A DNA stretch of 64,000 nucleotides from Chitinophagales bacterium (GCA_020636645.1 JACJXO010000004.1:186001-250000), one strand, 5' to 3'; counted from the first letter of the stretch, positions 8,108-17,338 are shown. Numbers and translations are program-made. The notes: a model not told the origin generated them from the letters alone.

Positions 8108-8812
8108 ATGCAATCCAACTTTCGCTTAACCGGCTCACTCTTTTCAGTTTTGATCGTATTGCTGTGTATGCCGCTGGCCACATCGGCACAAAAGAGTATT
8201 GCTGTTTCAGAGGTACAGGAGACCATGAGCATGGGAACCAGAAATGGGTTTCAGGCGATTCTCAGTGATCAGTCTAAAAAAGACGTGGAAGCCGTGCTGG
8301 AAGACCTTCTGAAGGAATATGACAAGAAAGCCAAAATGGAAAAATCTGGCAAGAATGAAGCTAAGGTGGATGATGTGATCATTCCATCCATAAGTGACCA
8401 GCCGGTAGATCTGTATTTTCTGTTCAGCGAAGACAAAAGCTCCTGTACGGTAACCGGTTTTTTTGACATGGGTACTTCATTTCTGTCATCACAGGTTTAT
8501 CCGGATCGGTTCAGATCAGGTGAGGTTTTCATGCAAAAACTTGGCCTTAGGGCAGAAAAAACGAGGCTGGCTGGTCTGGTAAAGGCTGCTACAGACGATA
8601 TGCAAAGTCTGGAAAGAGATAAAGCCGGCCTGGAAAAAGACAAAGAAAAACTGGAAAAGTCCATAGCTGACTGTGAAGCCACCATTGCTAAAGCGAAATC
8701 TGACCTGGACACCAATGCCAGTGATACGAAGAAGAAATCTGAGGAAATAGGTCAACAGAAAGAGAAACTGGGCAGTCTGCAAAAAGAACTGGACCAGTAT
8801 CGCGATCACTGA
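8108..8812 (+). CDS. Exported coiled-coil protein of unknown function
   Basis: The protein is 234 aa. It has a signal peptide (hydrophobic residues 11-27, ending ATSAQ), a globular part of about 130 residues, and a C-terminal coiled coil from about residue 155 to the end made of K/E/L-rich heptads (DKAGLEKDKEKLEKSIADC). I do not recognise the globular part. It is probably periplasmic. It diverges from the beta-barrel gene and overlaps the convergent response-regulator gene by 7 nt at the 3' ends. Confidence 0.75.
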   Translation: MQSNFRLTGSLFSVLIVLLCMPLATSAQKSIAVSEVQETMSMGTRNGFQAILSDQSKKDVEAVLEDLLKEYDKKAKMEKSGKNEAKVDDVIIPSISDQPVDLYFLFSEDKSSCTVTGFFDMGTSFLSSQVYPDRFRSGEVFMQKLGLRAEKTRLAGLVKAATDDMQSLERDKAGLEKDKEKLEKSIADCEATIAKAKSDLDTNASDTKKKSEEIGQQKEKLGSLQKELDQYRDH

Positions 8813-9513
8813 GCCGTTGCTTCTTCTACATTGAGGCGGAAACCATTCCCGTGAATGTTCACGATCTCCAGGTTGGGATCGTCTTTCAGGTATTTGCGCA
8901 GTTTGGTAATGAACACATCCATACTTCTGGCCGTGAAATAATCATCGCGGCCCCATATCTGTTTAAGCGCTTCTTCCCGGTACAGGATGTCGTTCACTTT
9001 CATGCACAACATCCGCAACAGTTCAGCTTCCTTGGGAGATAATTTCTCCTGCACACCATCGTGGGTAAGGATGCGGTTTTTGTAGTTGAAGTGATACTTA
9101 CCAACCTCAAACTCTTTCTGCTGGTTGTTCTGTTTGAGCCTGCCCCTTTTCAGAACTGCAGCGATGCGGTACAGCAACTCTTCTGAATTGAACGGCTTGG
9201 TGATGTAATCATCAGCACCTATCTTGAAACCTTCTATCTTATCCTGCTGCTGGGTCTTGGCAGTAAGAAAAATGACGGGAATATCGGGGTTCATACGTTT
9301 GATCTCAGCAGCGGCTGTAAATCCATCTTTCTTAGGCATCATGACATCCAGCACACACAGCCCGAATTGTTCTGTGCGGAATATATCCACGCCCTTATCA
9401 CCATCGGTGGCCAGGGTCACTTCATATCCGTTCATGGTAAGGTAATCTTTCAGTACGGCACCGAAATTCGGATCATCTTCACAAAGCAGAATGCGGATCT
9501 TGGGTTCTTCCAT
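8806..9513 (-). CDS. OmpR-family response regulator
   Basis: This is a 235-aa DNA-binding regulator. The receiver domain spans residues 6-118, with the acidic pair in CEDD, the phosphoacceptor Asp56 in VLDVMMPKKDG and the conserved FLTAK strand. A winged-helix output domain (about 130-228) contains LSPKEAELLRMLC and the recognition-helix region TARSMDVFITKLRKYL. It is 5 nt downstream of the histidine kinase gene and certainly its partner. Similar pairs in Bacteroidota are called RprXY, but orthology was not tested. Confidence 0.93.
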   Translation of the reverse strand: MEEPKIRILLCEDDPNFGAVLKDYLTMNGYEVTLATDGDKGVDIFRTEQFGLCVLDVMMPKKDGFTAAAEIKRMNPDIPVIFLTAKTQQQDKIEGFKIGADDYITKPFNSEELLYRIAAVLKRGRLKQNNQQKEFEVGKYHFNYKNRILTHDGVQEKLSPKEAELLRMLCMKVNDILYREEALKQIWGRDDYFTARSMDVFITKLRKYLKDDPNLEIVNIHGNGFRLNVEEATAQ

Positions 9514-9518
9514 GTTGG

Positions 9519-11111
9519 TCAGTTTTGTGGTAATTGTATGGTGAAGGTGCTGCCTTTTCCGGGTGCACTTTTAACTTCTATAATGCCACCGTGTGCTTCC
9601 ACTACGGTCTTTACATAGGTCAGGCCAAGGCCAAAGCCCTTGATATTATGGACATTTCCGGTTGGTACCCGGTAGAATTTTTCAAAGATCATTTTCTGCT
9701 GATCAGCACTCATTCCCATACCATGATCCTGTACACTGATCAGAATATGATTTCCCTTATTGCGTGTACTGATCACAATGTCAGGGGTTTCAGGCGAGTA
9801 TTTACTGGCATTATCCAGCAGGTTGTAGATCACATTGACCAGGTGTACATTGTCGCCGGTAAAGAGGGCATTGTCTGCCTCCAGTCTCTTGGTTATCCTG
9901 CCCTGCTTTTCTTCCACCAGCAAAGTCACATTGTCCACTGCGTGTTCTATGACCTCATGCAGATCCAGTTCTTCCGGTTTGAGATTGAGTTCATGTTTAT
10001 CCAGCAATGCGGCCTGAAGTACTTTTTCCACCTGACCGTTCATTCGACGGTTCTCTTCTCTGATGATACCGGTATAGTGTTTGACCCGTTGTTCATCCTG
10101 CAATACCAGCGGGCTGTTGATCGCATCTACTGCCAGACTGATGGTTGCAAGAGGCGTCTTGAACTCATGGGTCATGTTGTTGATGAAATCATTCTTAATA
10201 TCTGAGAGTTTCTTCTGACGAAGAATGATATGAATGCTGTAGCTGAATACAAAAATGATAACGGAGGTGAACAGCAGAGAACCCAGCAAAAGGACCCATA
10301 TGGACTGAAGCAGATAGGTGCGCTGATCAGGAAACTGCACCATCAGCAGGTCTTTACCAAAAAAGATATTGTTGGGAAAAAGGCTGGCAGTATGCTGGGT
10401 CTTCAGTAAGGTGGATTTTTGTTCATCAGCCACTGGCGAGATCAGGGTCTTACCATTCAACAGAACGCCATACTGGAATTCTGTTTCAATACCCCGGTTT
10501 CGGAACTCAAGCTGCAGCATTTGAGAAAGGTAAGCAGTATCCACCTTATCGCCCGGCTGCGCCCCCTGCATGATCATTTCCACGATCATCTGCTGCATGA
10601 CCTGGTCCAGTTTATCTGCGCTTACCTGAAACTGTTTATCGATCTCTTTGAGTATGGTGGAGATGATCTCATCATTGCCCCCTTCCTGCCCGACCCTTGT
10701 ACCCATCTCTACCGGCTCCAGTATCATTGTGGGCCGGTTAGGCAGAGCTCCGGGCGCAGGATAACTGTACGATGCTCCGGGTTCGGTCAGTGCTGCAATA
10801 TTGATGTGCTCTGACTGCATAGCTTCCTGAATCAGGGTATCGCTTACCCAGGTTTTATTGATGCGCATACTACCGTTTACCGCAAAAGCGGAATCACTGA
10901 AGATGAGGTCGGTATGGCTCTTCAGCATGGTGGCGATCCAGTGGGTCTCTACATTCTCTGAAACCCTTGTCAGGGCATCTGCTACCTGATAGCCGAAGAT
11001 CTTCTCCTTCTGGTTGAGGGTGCTCTGAATCCAGTACACCTGCACCAGGATGATACCGAGCAATGCGGTACTCATCAGGGCTATGATGATGCGGATACGA
11101 GCCTGTTTCAT
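9519..11111 (-). CDS. Membrane sensor histidine kinase
   Basis: The 530-aa kinase has membrane helices at about 7-27 and 269-297 that enclose a periplasmic sensor of about 240 residues. A HisKA domain follows, with phosphoacceptor His315 in NNMTHEFKTPLA. The HATPase domain has the N box NLLDNASKYS and the G boxes DHGMGM and KGFGLGLTYVK. There is no HAMP domain. It is transcribed with the response regulator and divergently from the double-PDZ protein gene at 11280, suggesting an envelope-stress theme. A perfect -7 box lies 5 nt before the ATG. Confidence 0.93.
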   Translation of the reverse strand: MKQARIRIIIALMSTALLGIILVQVYWIQSTLNQKEKIFGYQVADALTRVSENVETHWIATMLKSHTDLIFSDSAFAVNGSMRINKTWVSDTLIQEAMQSEHINIAALTEPGASYSYPAPGALPNRPTMILEPVEMGTRVGQEGGNDEIISTILKEIDKQFQVSADKLDQVMQQMIVEMIMQGAQPGDKVDTAYLSQMLQLEFRNRGIETEFQYGVLLNGKTLISPVADEQKSTLLKTQHTASLFPNNIFFGKDLLMVQFPDQRTYLLQSIWVLLLGSLLFTSVIIFVFSYSIHIILRQKKLSDIKNDFINNMTHEFKTPLATISLAVDAINSPLVLQDEQRVKHYTGIIREENRRMNGQVEKVLQAALLDKHELNLKPEELDLHEVIEHAVDNVTLLVEEKQGRITKRLEADNALFTGDNVHLVNVIYNLLDNASKYSPETPDIVISTRNKGNHILISVQDHGMGMSADQQKMIFEKFYRVPTGNVHNIKGFGLGLTYVKTVVEAHGGIIEVKSAPGKGSTFTIQLPQN

Positions 11112-11116
11112 GTGGC

Positions 11117-11124
11117 CAAAACTA
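11117..11124 (-). promoter_or_regulatory. -7 box of the kinase/regulator operon
   Basis: The minus strand reads TAGTTTTG, a perfect TAnnTTTG, ending only 5 nt before the kinase ATG. Transcription would start at or very near the start codon. Confidence 0.55.
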
Positions 11125-11189
11125 CGATATGTTAAAACGCCGAAAAACCTGTTTAACGTGGCCTTAACACAATTTAGTTGTGCATTAAC

Positions 11190-11219
11190 TTGGAGCCGAA
11201 GACAGCAGAAATATTTTTG
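11190..11219 (+). promoter_or_regulatory. Complete Bacteroidota promoter of the PDZ-protein gene
   Basis: The -33 TTG (11190-11192), a 19-nt spacer and the -7 box TATTTTTG (11212-11219) fit the phylum consensus exactly. The predicted leader to the ATG at 11280 is about 54 nt. It is one of the best promoter matches in the window. Confidence 0.72.
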
Positions 11220-11279
11220 TGTAACCGGTTTGCAGAATATTTTTCATACCGGCATCCAATAAGTTTAAAAGTACACACG

Positions 11280-12788
11280 ATGAAAGCGATAACCAAATGG
11301 ACATCAGGCACCGTCATGATGTTGGCCGTATTGATCCAGCTACCTGCCAGTGCACAGGAAAATGATCAGATCCGGTTGAAGATCGATGCTAACGTAAATG
11401 GCCAGCATATTCAGATCGACACGACCATCGAACAGATGGAAGATTTTGACCTGCAGCAATATCTGCGTGAACTAGGTCTGGAAGAGGAGATGGACGGGCT
11501 GCAGACCATGGATATTCGCATCCGCGACAACAGCGACCATACCTTCTTCAATTTTGATGAACTGGAAAATGCTGAATGGGCCAATGACCTGAAACTCCAT
11601 CTGGAATCCATCGACATGCCGGAGATGCCTGAACTGCCCGCCATGGGCCATGTCATGTTCTTTAACGGAAACAAAGCATTTCTGGGTGTGGTAACTGACA
11701 ATACAAAGAGCAGAGACGGGGTGTTGGTCAACGAAGTTGTAGAGAACAGTGCTGCTGCTGCAGCAGGGTTGCAGAGAGGCGATATCATTACCATGATCAA
11801 TGACAAGACCGTTGAATCTACCAATAACCTGATCGAGATCCTTTCTACCTATCAGCCGGGAGAGGTGATCAACGTGACTTACCTGCGTGATGACAGCAAA
11901 CAACAGGCTACAGCTACCCTGAAAGAAAACGAAGGATATTTTGAATCTGCAGAATGGGAACAGTACGGTGAGCGATGGGAAGAATGGGGCGAAGCTTTTG
12001 AAAAGAAAATGGAAAATCTGGGTGATGATTTCCAGATGCGATGGGAAAGCAATATGGCTGATGTGCAGAAACCTTTTCTGGGAGTTTACCTCAACGAACA
12101 TGATCAGGGAGCAGAGATCACAGGTGTTAGTGAAGGAAGTGCTGCTGAAGCAGCAGGCCTGCAGAAAGGCGATATCATAACCGCAATAGACGGCATAACG
12201 ATGGAGACAACCCGACAGGTATCTGATTACATCAGAAGCAAGCAGATCCATGACGAAGTTTCAGTCACAGTATTGCGCCAGGGAACTTCCATACAGATAC
12301 CAGCTATTCTCGGTAAGCATAACAGTGATCTGTTATTCTGGATGGATGATGAAAAAGGGGTTAGCCCTTTGGGTAATGAAGAAAGGCACATATTCTTTTC
12401 ACCTGGAAACGGAAACTGTCATTCTTATTCATATGAGCTGAATGACGATGGAAAAAAGACCATCATCATTACCATGGATCTGGAAAACGAACAATCTTCT
12501 TCAACAGACAGTGCTCGTACAGGAAATGTGTTTCGTGCAGAAGATGTAGAGTTCTATCCCAACCCCAGCAATGGCACCTTCAATCTTCGTTTTGCAGTTG
12601 AAGAGCCTTCAGGTGTGCTTGTTCAGATACGTGATGCCCGCGGCAACATGGTGTATGAAGAAAACCTGGAGAATTACAGCGGTACCTATGACCACACGAT
12701 CAGCCTGGGCAATGAAGCCAAGGGGAATTACTTTATCAATATCGTGCGGGGTGATTATATCATCACCAAACAGATAGTGATCCAATAA
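11280..12788 (+). CDS. Secreted protein with two PDZ domains and a T9SS sorting domain
   Basis: The protein is 502 aa. It has a signal peptide (hydrophobic to PASAQ, about residue 24) and an acidic region. PDZ 1 lies at about 125-215 (GVLVNEVVENSAAAAAGLQRG, DIITMINDK) and PDZ 2 at about 262-345 (GSAAEAAGLQKG, DIITAIDG). The C-terminal T9SS type A sorting domain contains VEFYPNPSNGTFNLRF. No serine protease domain is present, so unlike DegP it is a bare PDZ scaffold sent to the surface or medium. An upstream start at 11178 is possible by frame, but it precedes the promoter. It is divergent from the histidine kinase operon. Confidence 0.85.
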   Translation: MKAITKWTSGTVMMLAVLIQLPASAQENDQIRLKIDANVNGQHIQIDTTIEQMEDFDLQQYLRELGLEEEMDGLQTMDIRIRDNSDHTFFNFDELENAEWANDLKLHLESIDMPEMPELPAMGHVMFFNGNKAFLGVVTDNTKSRDGVLVNEVVENSAAAAAGLQRGDIITMINDKTVESTNNLIEILSTYQPGEVINVTYLRDDSKQQATATLKENEGYFESAEWEQYGERWEEWGEAFEKKMENLGDDFQMRWESNMADVQKPFLGVYLNEHDQGAEITGVSEGSAAEAAGLQKGDIITAIDGITMETTRQVSDYIRSKQIHDEVSVTVLRQGTSIQIPAILGKHNSDLLFWMDDEKGVSPLGNEERHIFFSPGNGNCHSYSYELNDDGKKTIIITMDLENEQSSSTDSARTGNVFRAEDVEFYPNPSNGTFNLRFAVEEPSGVLVQIRDARGNMVYEENLENYSGTYDHTISLGNEAKGNYFINIVRGDYIITKQIVIQ

Positions 12789-12810
12789 GAAGCTGTCTTA
12801 AGTTGTTTTG

Positions 12811-12836
12811 GCCGGTGCATTGCACCGGCTTTTTTT
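12811..12836 (+). terminator. Rho-independent terminator of the PDZ-protein gene
   Basis: The stem GCCGGTGC/GCACCGGC with a 3-nt loop is followed by seven T residues. It lies 22 nt past the stop and touches the end of the convergent radical SAM gene. Confidence 0.88.
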
Positions 12837-13779
12837 ATGCCGGCTGAATGACCTGTAACGGAATGAAGTCTGCAGGGTTCAGATAAGTCTCAAAGAACTC
12901 ATCACACCATAGACATACATTCTTCAGTGCCCGTGTTCTTTCATGCGCATACGCTTCTGAGATACCGAATGACTCGCCCATCTTCCAGGGATCACCTTCA
13001 TTGAGTCGTTGAAAGACCGGATTGGAGGCTATGCGTTCCAACACATCTGCAACCTTTTCGGTCCTTGCATCTCCCAGGGGAAACCTGGTGCCCGGACAGC
13101 ACGGGTTGATCCTCCACAACTGTATGCTGATCTCCTGCGGAATATCATCCACACCACCTAAAAATCCGATGGCGCCACTCAGGATGTTGCAGAAGTTATG
13201 TTCCGGATCTTTCTTCCAGATGTCTTTCTCCATCGCCCTTCCGCGTGCCCAGTTTCCTCCCAGCCACATATCTTCTGTAGCACCCCAGAAACCAAAACTG
13301 GCTGACTGTTTATGCAGATAGGTGTCTTTTTCAATCAGCGGACTGGTGTTGTCATCGGTCATGCCTCTGCTCAGAAACAATTCTTTAAGCTGATCTATCC
13401 TTTTACCTGCATGCTTGTGGTATCTGTCTATGCTGGCAATGTCAATACGGGAAACACCTTTTTCCAGTAAAGTATCCAGGATCTGACCGGTCATGAGATC
13501 ACCATTGGTTTGCAGCATGATCTGGGTACTGCTGCCATACCTTTCTGCCACCCGATCCAGCAGAAGGAAGAGCTGTTTACGCTCAGCAAGCGGCTCACCC
13601 CCACTGAGTATCAAACGATCCATTTTCTGGGGCAGGTTGTCAATGATCTGCAGCACCTCCTCATCCTGCAATCTGGCACCCCGGGGGCCACTCAGGTTGT
13701 AACAATGGTCGCACTGATCATTGCACAATTGAGTGAATACCCAGTACACAGATTCTATATGGTCAAAACGATTCATCAT
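12835..13779 (-). CDS. Radical SAM protein with SPASM-like C-terminus, coupled to an ABC importer
   Basis: This 314-aa enzyme has the radical SAM CX3CX2C cluster at Cys19, Cys23 and Cys26 (QLCNDQCDHCYN). A GGEPL motif (ILSGGEPLAERK) follows for SAM binding. The C-terminal third has NPCCPGTRFPLGD and a late CLWCDEFF pair, an arrangement like SPASM/twitch domains that bind a further iron-sulfur cluster. Its ATG overlaps the stop of the ABC ATPase gene, so it is the last gene of a five-gene translationally coupled unit. No precursor peptide gene was seen beside it. Its reaction is unknown. Confidence 0.85.
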   Translation of the reverse strand: MMNRFDHIESVYWVFTQLCNDQCDHCYNLSGPRGARLQDEEVLQIIDNLPQKMDRLILSGGEPLAERKQLFLLLDRVAERYGSSTQIMLQTNGDLMTGQILDTLLEKGVSRIDIASIDRYHKHAGKRIDQLKELFLSRGMTDDNTSPLIEKDTYLHKQSASFGFWGATEDMWLGGNWARGRAMEKDIWKKDPEHNFCNILSGAIGFLGGVDDIPQEISIQLWRINPCCPGTRFPLGDARTEKVADVLERIASNPVFQRLNEGDPWKMGESFGISEAYAHERTRALKNVCLWCDEFFETYLNPADFIPLQVIQPA

Positions 13780-14498
13780 GATTGGTTATACTTTTTCCAG
13801 AATGCCATTTCATCTTGTCCGCCCGTTCTTGGGTCTGACAGGAATGCGCCCGTATCAGGATACATGGTCAGCACACCCGACTCCATAAATGCAGTTTGCT
13901 GACCGGTCAGAATGGCCTCTTTCAGATCATGTGTGACAAGCAGGCTGGTAATTCTATGCGCAGTACTTAATCGCATAAATAATTCCTGCATTTGTTTTCT
14001 GGTGTCCGGATCCAGATTACCAAAGGGCTCATCCAGCAATAATACAGAGGGGTGTATGATCATGGCCCTGCCAAAACTGACCCGCTGCCGCTGACCTCCT
14101 GACAACTGATGCGGACGTTTGTGACCCTGATCTTCCAAACCCAGTTCAGCCAGCATTTGCTCCGTTTGCCGGCGTATATCTGAAGCGGGTACTCCACGCA
14201 CTTCCAGGCCATAGGCAATATTGGCCGATGCAGTCATGTGCGGAAACAACAATGGCTCCTGGTTGAGATAGACCGCATTTCGTTTATGTACCGCCACACC
14301 ACTCATGTTCTTTCCATTGAGCCAGATCTCGCCGTTGTCTGCCAGCTCCAATCCTGCGATGATGCGCAACAAAGTGGTCTTGCCGCACCCGCTCTTACCG
14401 AGTACTGCCAGTGTATGACCTTCCTCCAGCACCAGGCTGATGTCTGTAAGGACCTGCTGCGCACCGAATGACTTGCTGATATGTTTCAATTCCATCAA
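13776..14498 (-). CDS. ABC transporter ATP-binding protein (YnjD-like)
   Basis: The 240-aa ATPase has Walker A GKSGCGKTT (residues 34-42), a Q-loop in NQEPLLFPHMT, the signature LSGGQRQRVSFGRA, Walker B VLLLDEP and the H-loop VTHD. It has the size and motifs of importer ATPases of the spermidine/iron/thiamine group. The linked binding protein resembles YnjB, so YnjD is the closest named relative. It overlaps the permease stop (4 nt) and the radical SAM start. Confidence 0.9.
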   Translation of the reverse strand: MMELKHISKSFGAQQVLTDISLVLEEGHTLAVLGKSGCGKTTLLRIIAGLELADNGEIWLNGKNMSGVAVHKRNAVYLNQEPLLFPHMTASANIAYGLEVRGVPASDIRRQTEQMLAELGLEDQGHKRPHQLSGGQRQRVSFGRAMIIHPSVLLLDEPFGNLDPDTRKQMQELFMRLSTAHRITSLLVTHDLKEAILTGQQTAFMESGVLTMYPDTGAFLSDPRTGGQDEMAFWKKYNQS

Positions 14499-15280
14499 AG
14501 GCTGACCTCTTTAAAAACAAAACGCCGGTTCCAAAAAAGCAATATGGCAGGTGGCAGGATCAAAAGGGTAGCAGATAAAGCCGCCATAGAAGGGTTTGAT
14601 TCCTGAATATACAGAAAGACCTTGAGTGTAAGAGTTTGTATCTGACCGGTACCGATCACAGAAGTGAGTCCGTACTCCAGCCAGGATATAATAAAGGTCT
14701 GAAAGAAACAGACCAGCAAAAATGGCCTGGCTACAGGCCAGATGATATACCGGTATGTATGCACAGGAGTGCTTCCAAGTGTGGCACTCAGCTGCTCAAG
14801 CCTGAGTATCCGCTCACTCCAGAATGAATGAAAATATATGATGGCAAAAGGCAGGGCGATGAGCATTTGAGCAAGGATGACCCCGGCTAACGTTCCTGCA
14901 AGACCCGCCACCTGAAAATAGAATAACAGAATGGTAGCGAATAATACCGGCGACATGGTGACCGGCAGCAGACTGAAAAACAATCCGCCCTGCCGGAATG
15001 ACGAATAGCTTACCGCCCTGGATAACAGCAATCCGCCAGTGGAAGCCAATGTAGCAGTACAGGTCGCTATGCCCAGGCTTAGCAGAAAACTTGCTCCTAC
15101 TGCTCCCTGACTATGCAGAAATGAACCCCAGTGCTGAAAGGTCCAAGTTTCCGGTAAGAGAGCAGGAAAATGCCAGCGCCCAAAGAAACTCATGAGCGGC
15201 AGGATACCATAAGGTAAGGCTGCCAGAATGATACTGACTACAAGACTTGCATATGTTTTTCTTCTATGCATGTCTGGCAT
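14495..15280 (-). CDS. ABC importer permease 2 (YnjC C-terminal-half type)
   Basis: This 261-aa inner-membrane permease has about six hydrophobic helices. The cytoplasmic EAA-like loop reads ERILRLEQLSATLGSTPVHTYRYI and sits at the usual place after helix four. E. coli YnjC is one double-length permease; here the two halves are separate genes. Starts at 15280 or 15271 are both possible, and both overlap the preceding permease gene. Confidence 0.82.
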   Translation of the reverse strand: MPDMHRRKTYASLVVSIILAALPYGILPLMSFFGRWHFPALLPETWTFQHWGSFLHSQGAVGASFLLSLGIATCTATLASTGGLLLSRAVSYSSFRQGGLFFSLLPVTMSPVLFATILLFYFQVAGLAGTLAGVILAQMLIALPFAIIYFHSFWSERILRLEQLSATLGSTPVHTYRYIIWPVARPFLLVCFFQTFIISWLEYGLTSVIGTGQIQTLTLKVFLYIQESNPSMAALSATLLILPPAILLFWNRRFVFKEVSL

Positions 15281-16130
15281 TTTTTCGAAGCAGTAACATA
15301 TTCAGCAGCAGCACAAGCAGCACATAGCTTACCAGCATGGCATAGGCCAGGGGCTTGTCCAGCAGGTCGAACCGAAACATCTTATCAGCGATCAGCGGCG
15401 ATAGCATCCTGGGATCTGATACCCCCAGCAGTAATGGGATCTCATAACTTCCCATAACGAACAGCAGGAACATCAGGATCGATGGAAATGCTGAGCGCAG
15501 CAACAACGGAATCACGATAGTTCTGGACGCCTGACCATTTTCTGCCCCCAGATTCCTGGCTGTAAGCAACAGCATATCTCCCTGTTCCTGCCGGTAAATA
15601 TTTCTGAACAAAGCTGTAAAGTATGGTACCGCCAGAATGATATGTGTGATGATGATACCTACCGCAAGCCTGTCATTGATCAGTGCCGGAAATGCATCCG
15701 GACCAGCGGTCAGACCAACCGCATAGGTGAGTCTGGAGAGCCAGCCCGAAGGTGATAACAGCTGGTAGGTCATCAACGCTGCTACCACTGCCGGTATCCC
15801 CAATGGCAGAAGCAGTATGAATGAGATGTTTCTTCGTTGCAGCGTGGTGCCATATCGCAGTGTCAACCAGAGGGCAATACAAACTGCCAGGCCAATGCTG
15901 ATCACTGCAATGATCATGCTATACAGCAGAGAGAAAAAGAAAGGACTATTGGTCCGGAGTTGCTGCCAGTAGGCTATTGTGTATCCATCTGATAGTAAAC
16001 CGGTCAACCCGACACTGTACAGGAAAGCATAGACCAGGCTTGCACTTACCGGCAGGATCACCAGTAAGACAAAAACGATCCACGCTATGGATTTACCTGC
16101 CTTCAATGATAATGTTTCTGAAATCGTCAA
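15264..16130 (-). CDS. ABC importer permease 1 (YnjC N-terminal-half type)
   Basis: The 288-aa permease has six or so membrane helices and an EAA-like loop (LLLTARNLGAENGQASRTIV). The frame contains no early ATG. Candidate starts are TTG codons at 16130 and 16106, both inside or at the end of the ynjB-like gene, so translation is probably coupled to it. It pairs with the following permease to make a heterodimeric channel. Confidence 0.82.
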   Translation of the reverse strand: MTISETLSLKAGKSIAWIVFVLLVILPVSASLVYAFLYSVGLTGLLSDGYTIAYWQQLRTNSPFFFSLLYSMIIAVISIGLAVCIALWLTLRYGTTLQRRNISFILLLPLGIPAVVAALMTYQLLSPSGWLSRLTYAVGLTAGPDAFPALINDRLAVGIIITHIILAVPYFTALFRNIYRQEQGDMLLLTARNLGAENGQASRTIVIPLLLRSAFPSILMFLLFVMGSYEIPLLLGVSDPRMLSPLIADKMFRFDLLDKPLAYAMLVSYVLLVLLLNMLLLRKNARHA

Positions 16131-17298
16131 ATAACCTGATCATATATTCCGGACTGAGTTCCATAAGAGCATACCGGCTGATACTGGCCCGGTCAGGAGC
16201 ATATTTTCGTCCCGGAATTTCCCGGAATTGCTGAGGCCAGTTGTCCGGTAATTCGTCTGTTCGAAGCACGGTACCATCGCCCCACACAGCAGGCTGCATC
16301 TTTTCAAACTGTGCTTCAGGGCTGATCAGAAAATTGATGACCATCATGGCACCCGGCAGGTTGCTGCTTCTTTGTGTCAGCCCCAGGTAGTGTGAATTCC
16401 GTATAGTACCGGAGGTGAAGACATAAGACCTGGCTGTTTCCGGCAAAATGCCCTGCAAAACTTTGTTGTCAACTTCCCCGTCATTATTACTCATGCTGAA
16501 GTCTATCTCACCGTTGGCCAACATCCTGTGCATGGTTGCCGGACCATCAGGAAAGGTCTTGCCTTCCTTCCACATATAAGGCTGCAATGCCCTGATGTAC
16601 TCCCATAACTGCGCACTGTAGTGCTGGTATTTCTGCTCATCAAAAGGACCTGCCAACACAGAATCGCCACCGGCAATGGCTATGAGCCAGCTCTTCAGAA
16701 GAGTCATACCTGTAAACTCATTGGGAATGGTGAAACTTCCCGGATGCGCCTGTACATAGGTCAGCAGCTCGGTCATCGTTCGGGGAGGTTCCGGTGTGCG
16801 CAGGCTGTCATAGATGATGGAAAGCTGCACATTGCCCCACGGGCATTCCATTCCATTGATGGGTTGCTGAAAATCTGTGGCAATGTAGGGATTATCCCAG
16901 TCTATGTATCGTTCGTTGGGAAGGATCCCTGAAAATGGCCCGTACAAAGCGTCTATCTGCCGTAGCTGATAAAAGGTCTCGCCGTTGATCCACATCATAT
17001 CTATGGATGACTGCTTTTTTCCGGCTTCCAGTTCTGACAGCAGCAATGATACGATCATATTTCCCTGACCTGAAGAGATCTCCAGTTCGATGCCATACAG
17101 CTCTTTCAGTTTTGGTTTTACATATTGCTGCATGTAGGTGTTAATGAACGGATCACCTTGCCACATCATCATGCGAACCGTGCTGCCTGTTCCGGCTGCC
17201 ACCACTTCATCCCACGATCCGGGAACTGTTGCCTGATCCCCTTTCCGGTGGCATGATGAAAATAACAACGCAATAAATAATATACTAAAGTACTTCAT
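16093..17298 (-). CDS. ABC importer substrate-binding lipoprotein (YnjB family)
   Basis: The 401-aa binding protein has a lipobox (LLFSSC, Cys16). The mature part shows the YnjB family pattern. WDEVVAAGTGSTVRMMMWQG is near residue 29, SIDMMWINGETFYQL follows, then YGPFSGILPNERYIDWDN and a GMECPWGNVQLS stretch. E. coli YnjB has no established ligand. Here the gene follows a TonB-dependent receptor by 44 nt and opens the importer unit, so the ligand probably enters through that receptor. The family call is confident, the substrate unknown. Confidence 0.85.
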   Translation of the reverse strand: MKYFSILFIALLFSSCHRKGDQATVPGSWDEVVAAGTGSTVRMMMWQGDPFINTYMQQYVKPKLKELYGIELEISSGQGNMIVSLLLSELEAGKKQSSIDMMWINGETFYQLRQIDALYGPFSGILPNERYIDWDNPYIATDFQQPINGMECPWGNVQLSIIYDSLRTPEPPRTMTELLTYVQAHPGSFTIPNEFTGMTLLKSWLIAIAGGDSVLAGPFDEQKYQHYSAQLWEYIRALQPYMWKEGKTFPDGPATMHRMLANGEIDFSMSNNDGEVDNKVLQGILPETARSYVFTSGTIRNSHYLGLTQRSSNLPGAMMVINFLISPEAQFEKMQPAVWGDGTVLRTDELPDNWPQQFREIPGRKYAPDRASISRYALMELSPEYMIRLFDDFRNIIIEGR

Positions 17299-17310
17299 AA
17301 AATTTAGATA

Positions 17311-17338
17311 ACAAGGGGTTGCCTTCGCAACCCCTTGT
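17311..17338 (-). promoter_or_regulatory. Hairpin between the TonB receptor and the importer genes
   Basis: A perfect 12-bp stem (ACAAGGGGTTGC / GCAACCCCTTGT) with a 4-nt loop lies 4 nt past the receptor stop. It is followed on the minus strand by TATCTAAATTTT, not a clean U-run. It could be a leaky terminator or an mRNA-stability element that lowers importer expression relative to the receptor. Confidence 0.6.

Noticed and set aside
12835..17298. RiPP (modified peptide) gene cluster
   Set aside because: No precursor peptide or leader-binding domain was seen. The radical SAM gene is coupled to an importer of the YnjB type, not to an exporter or peptidase.
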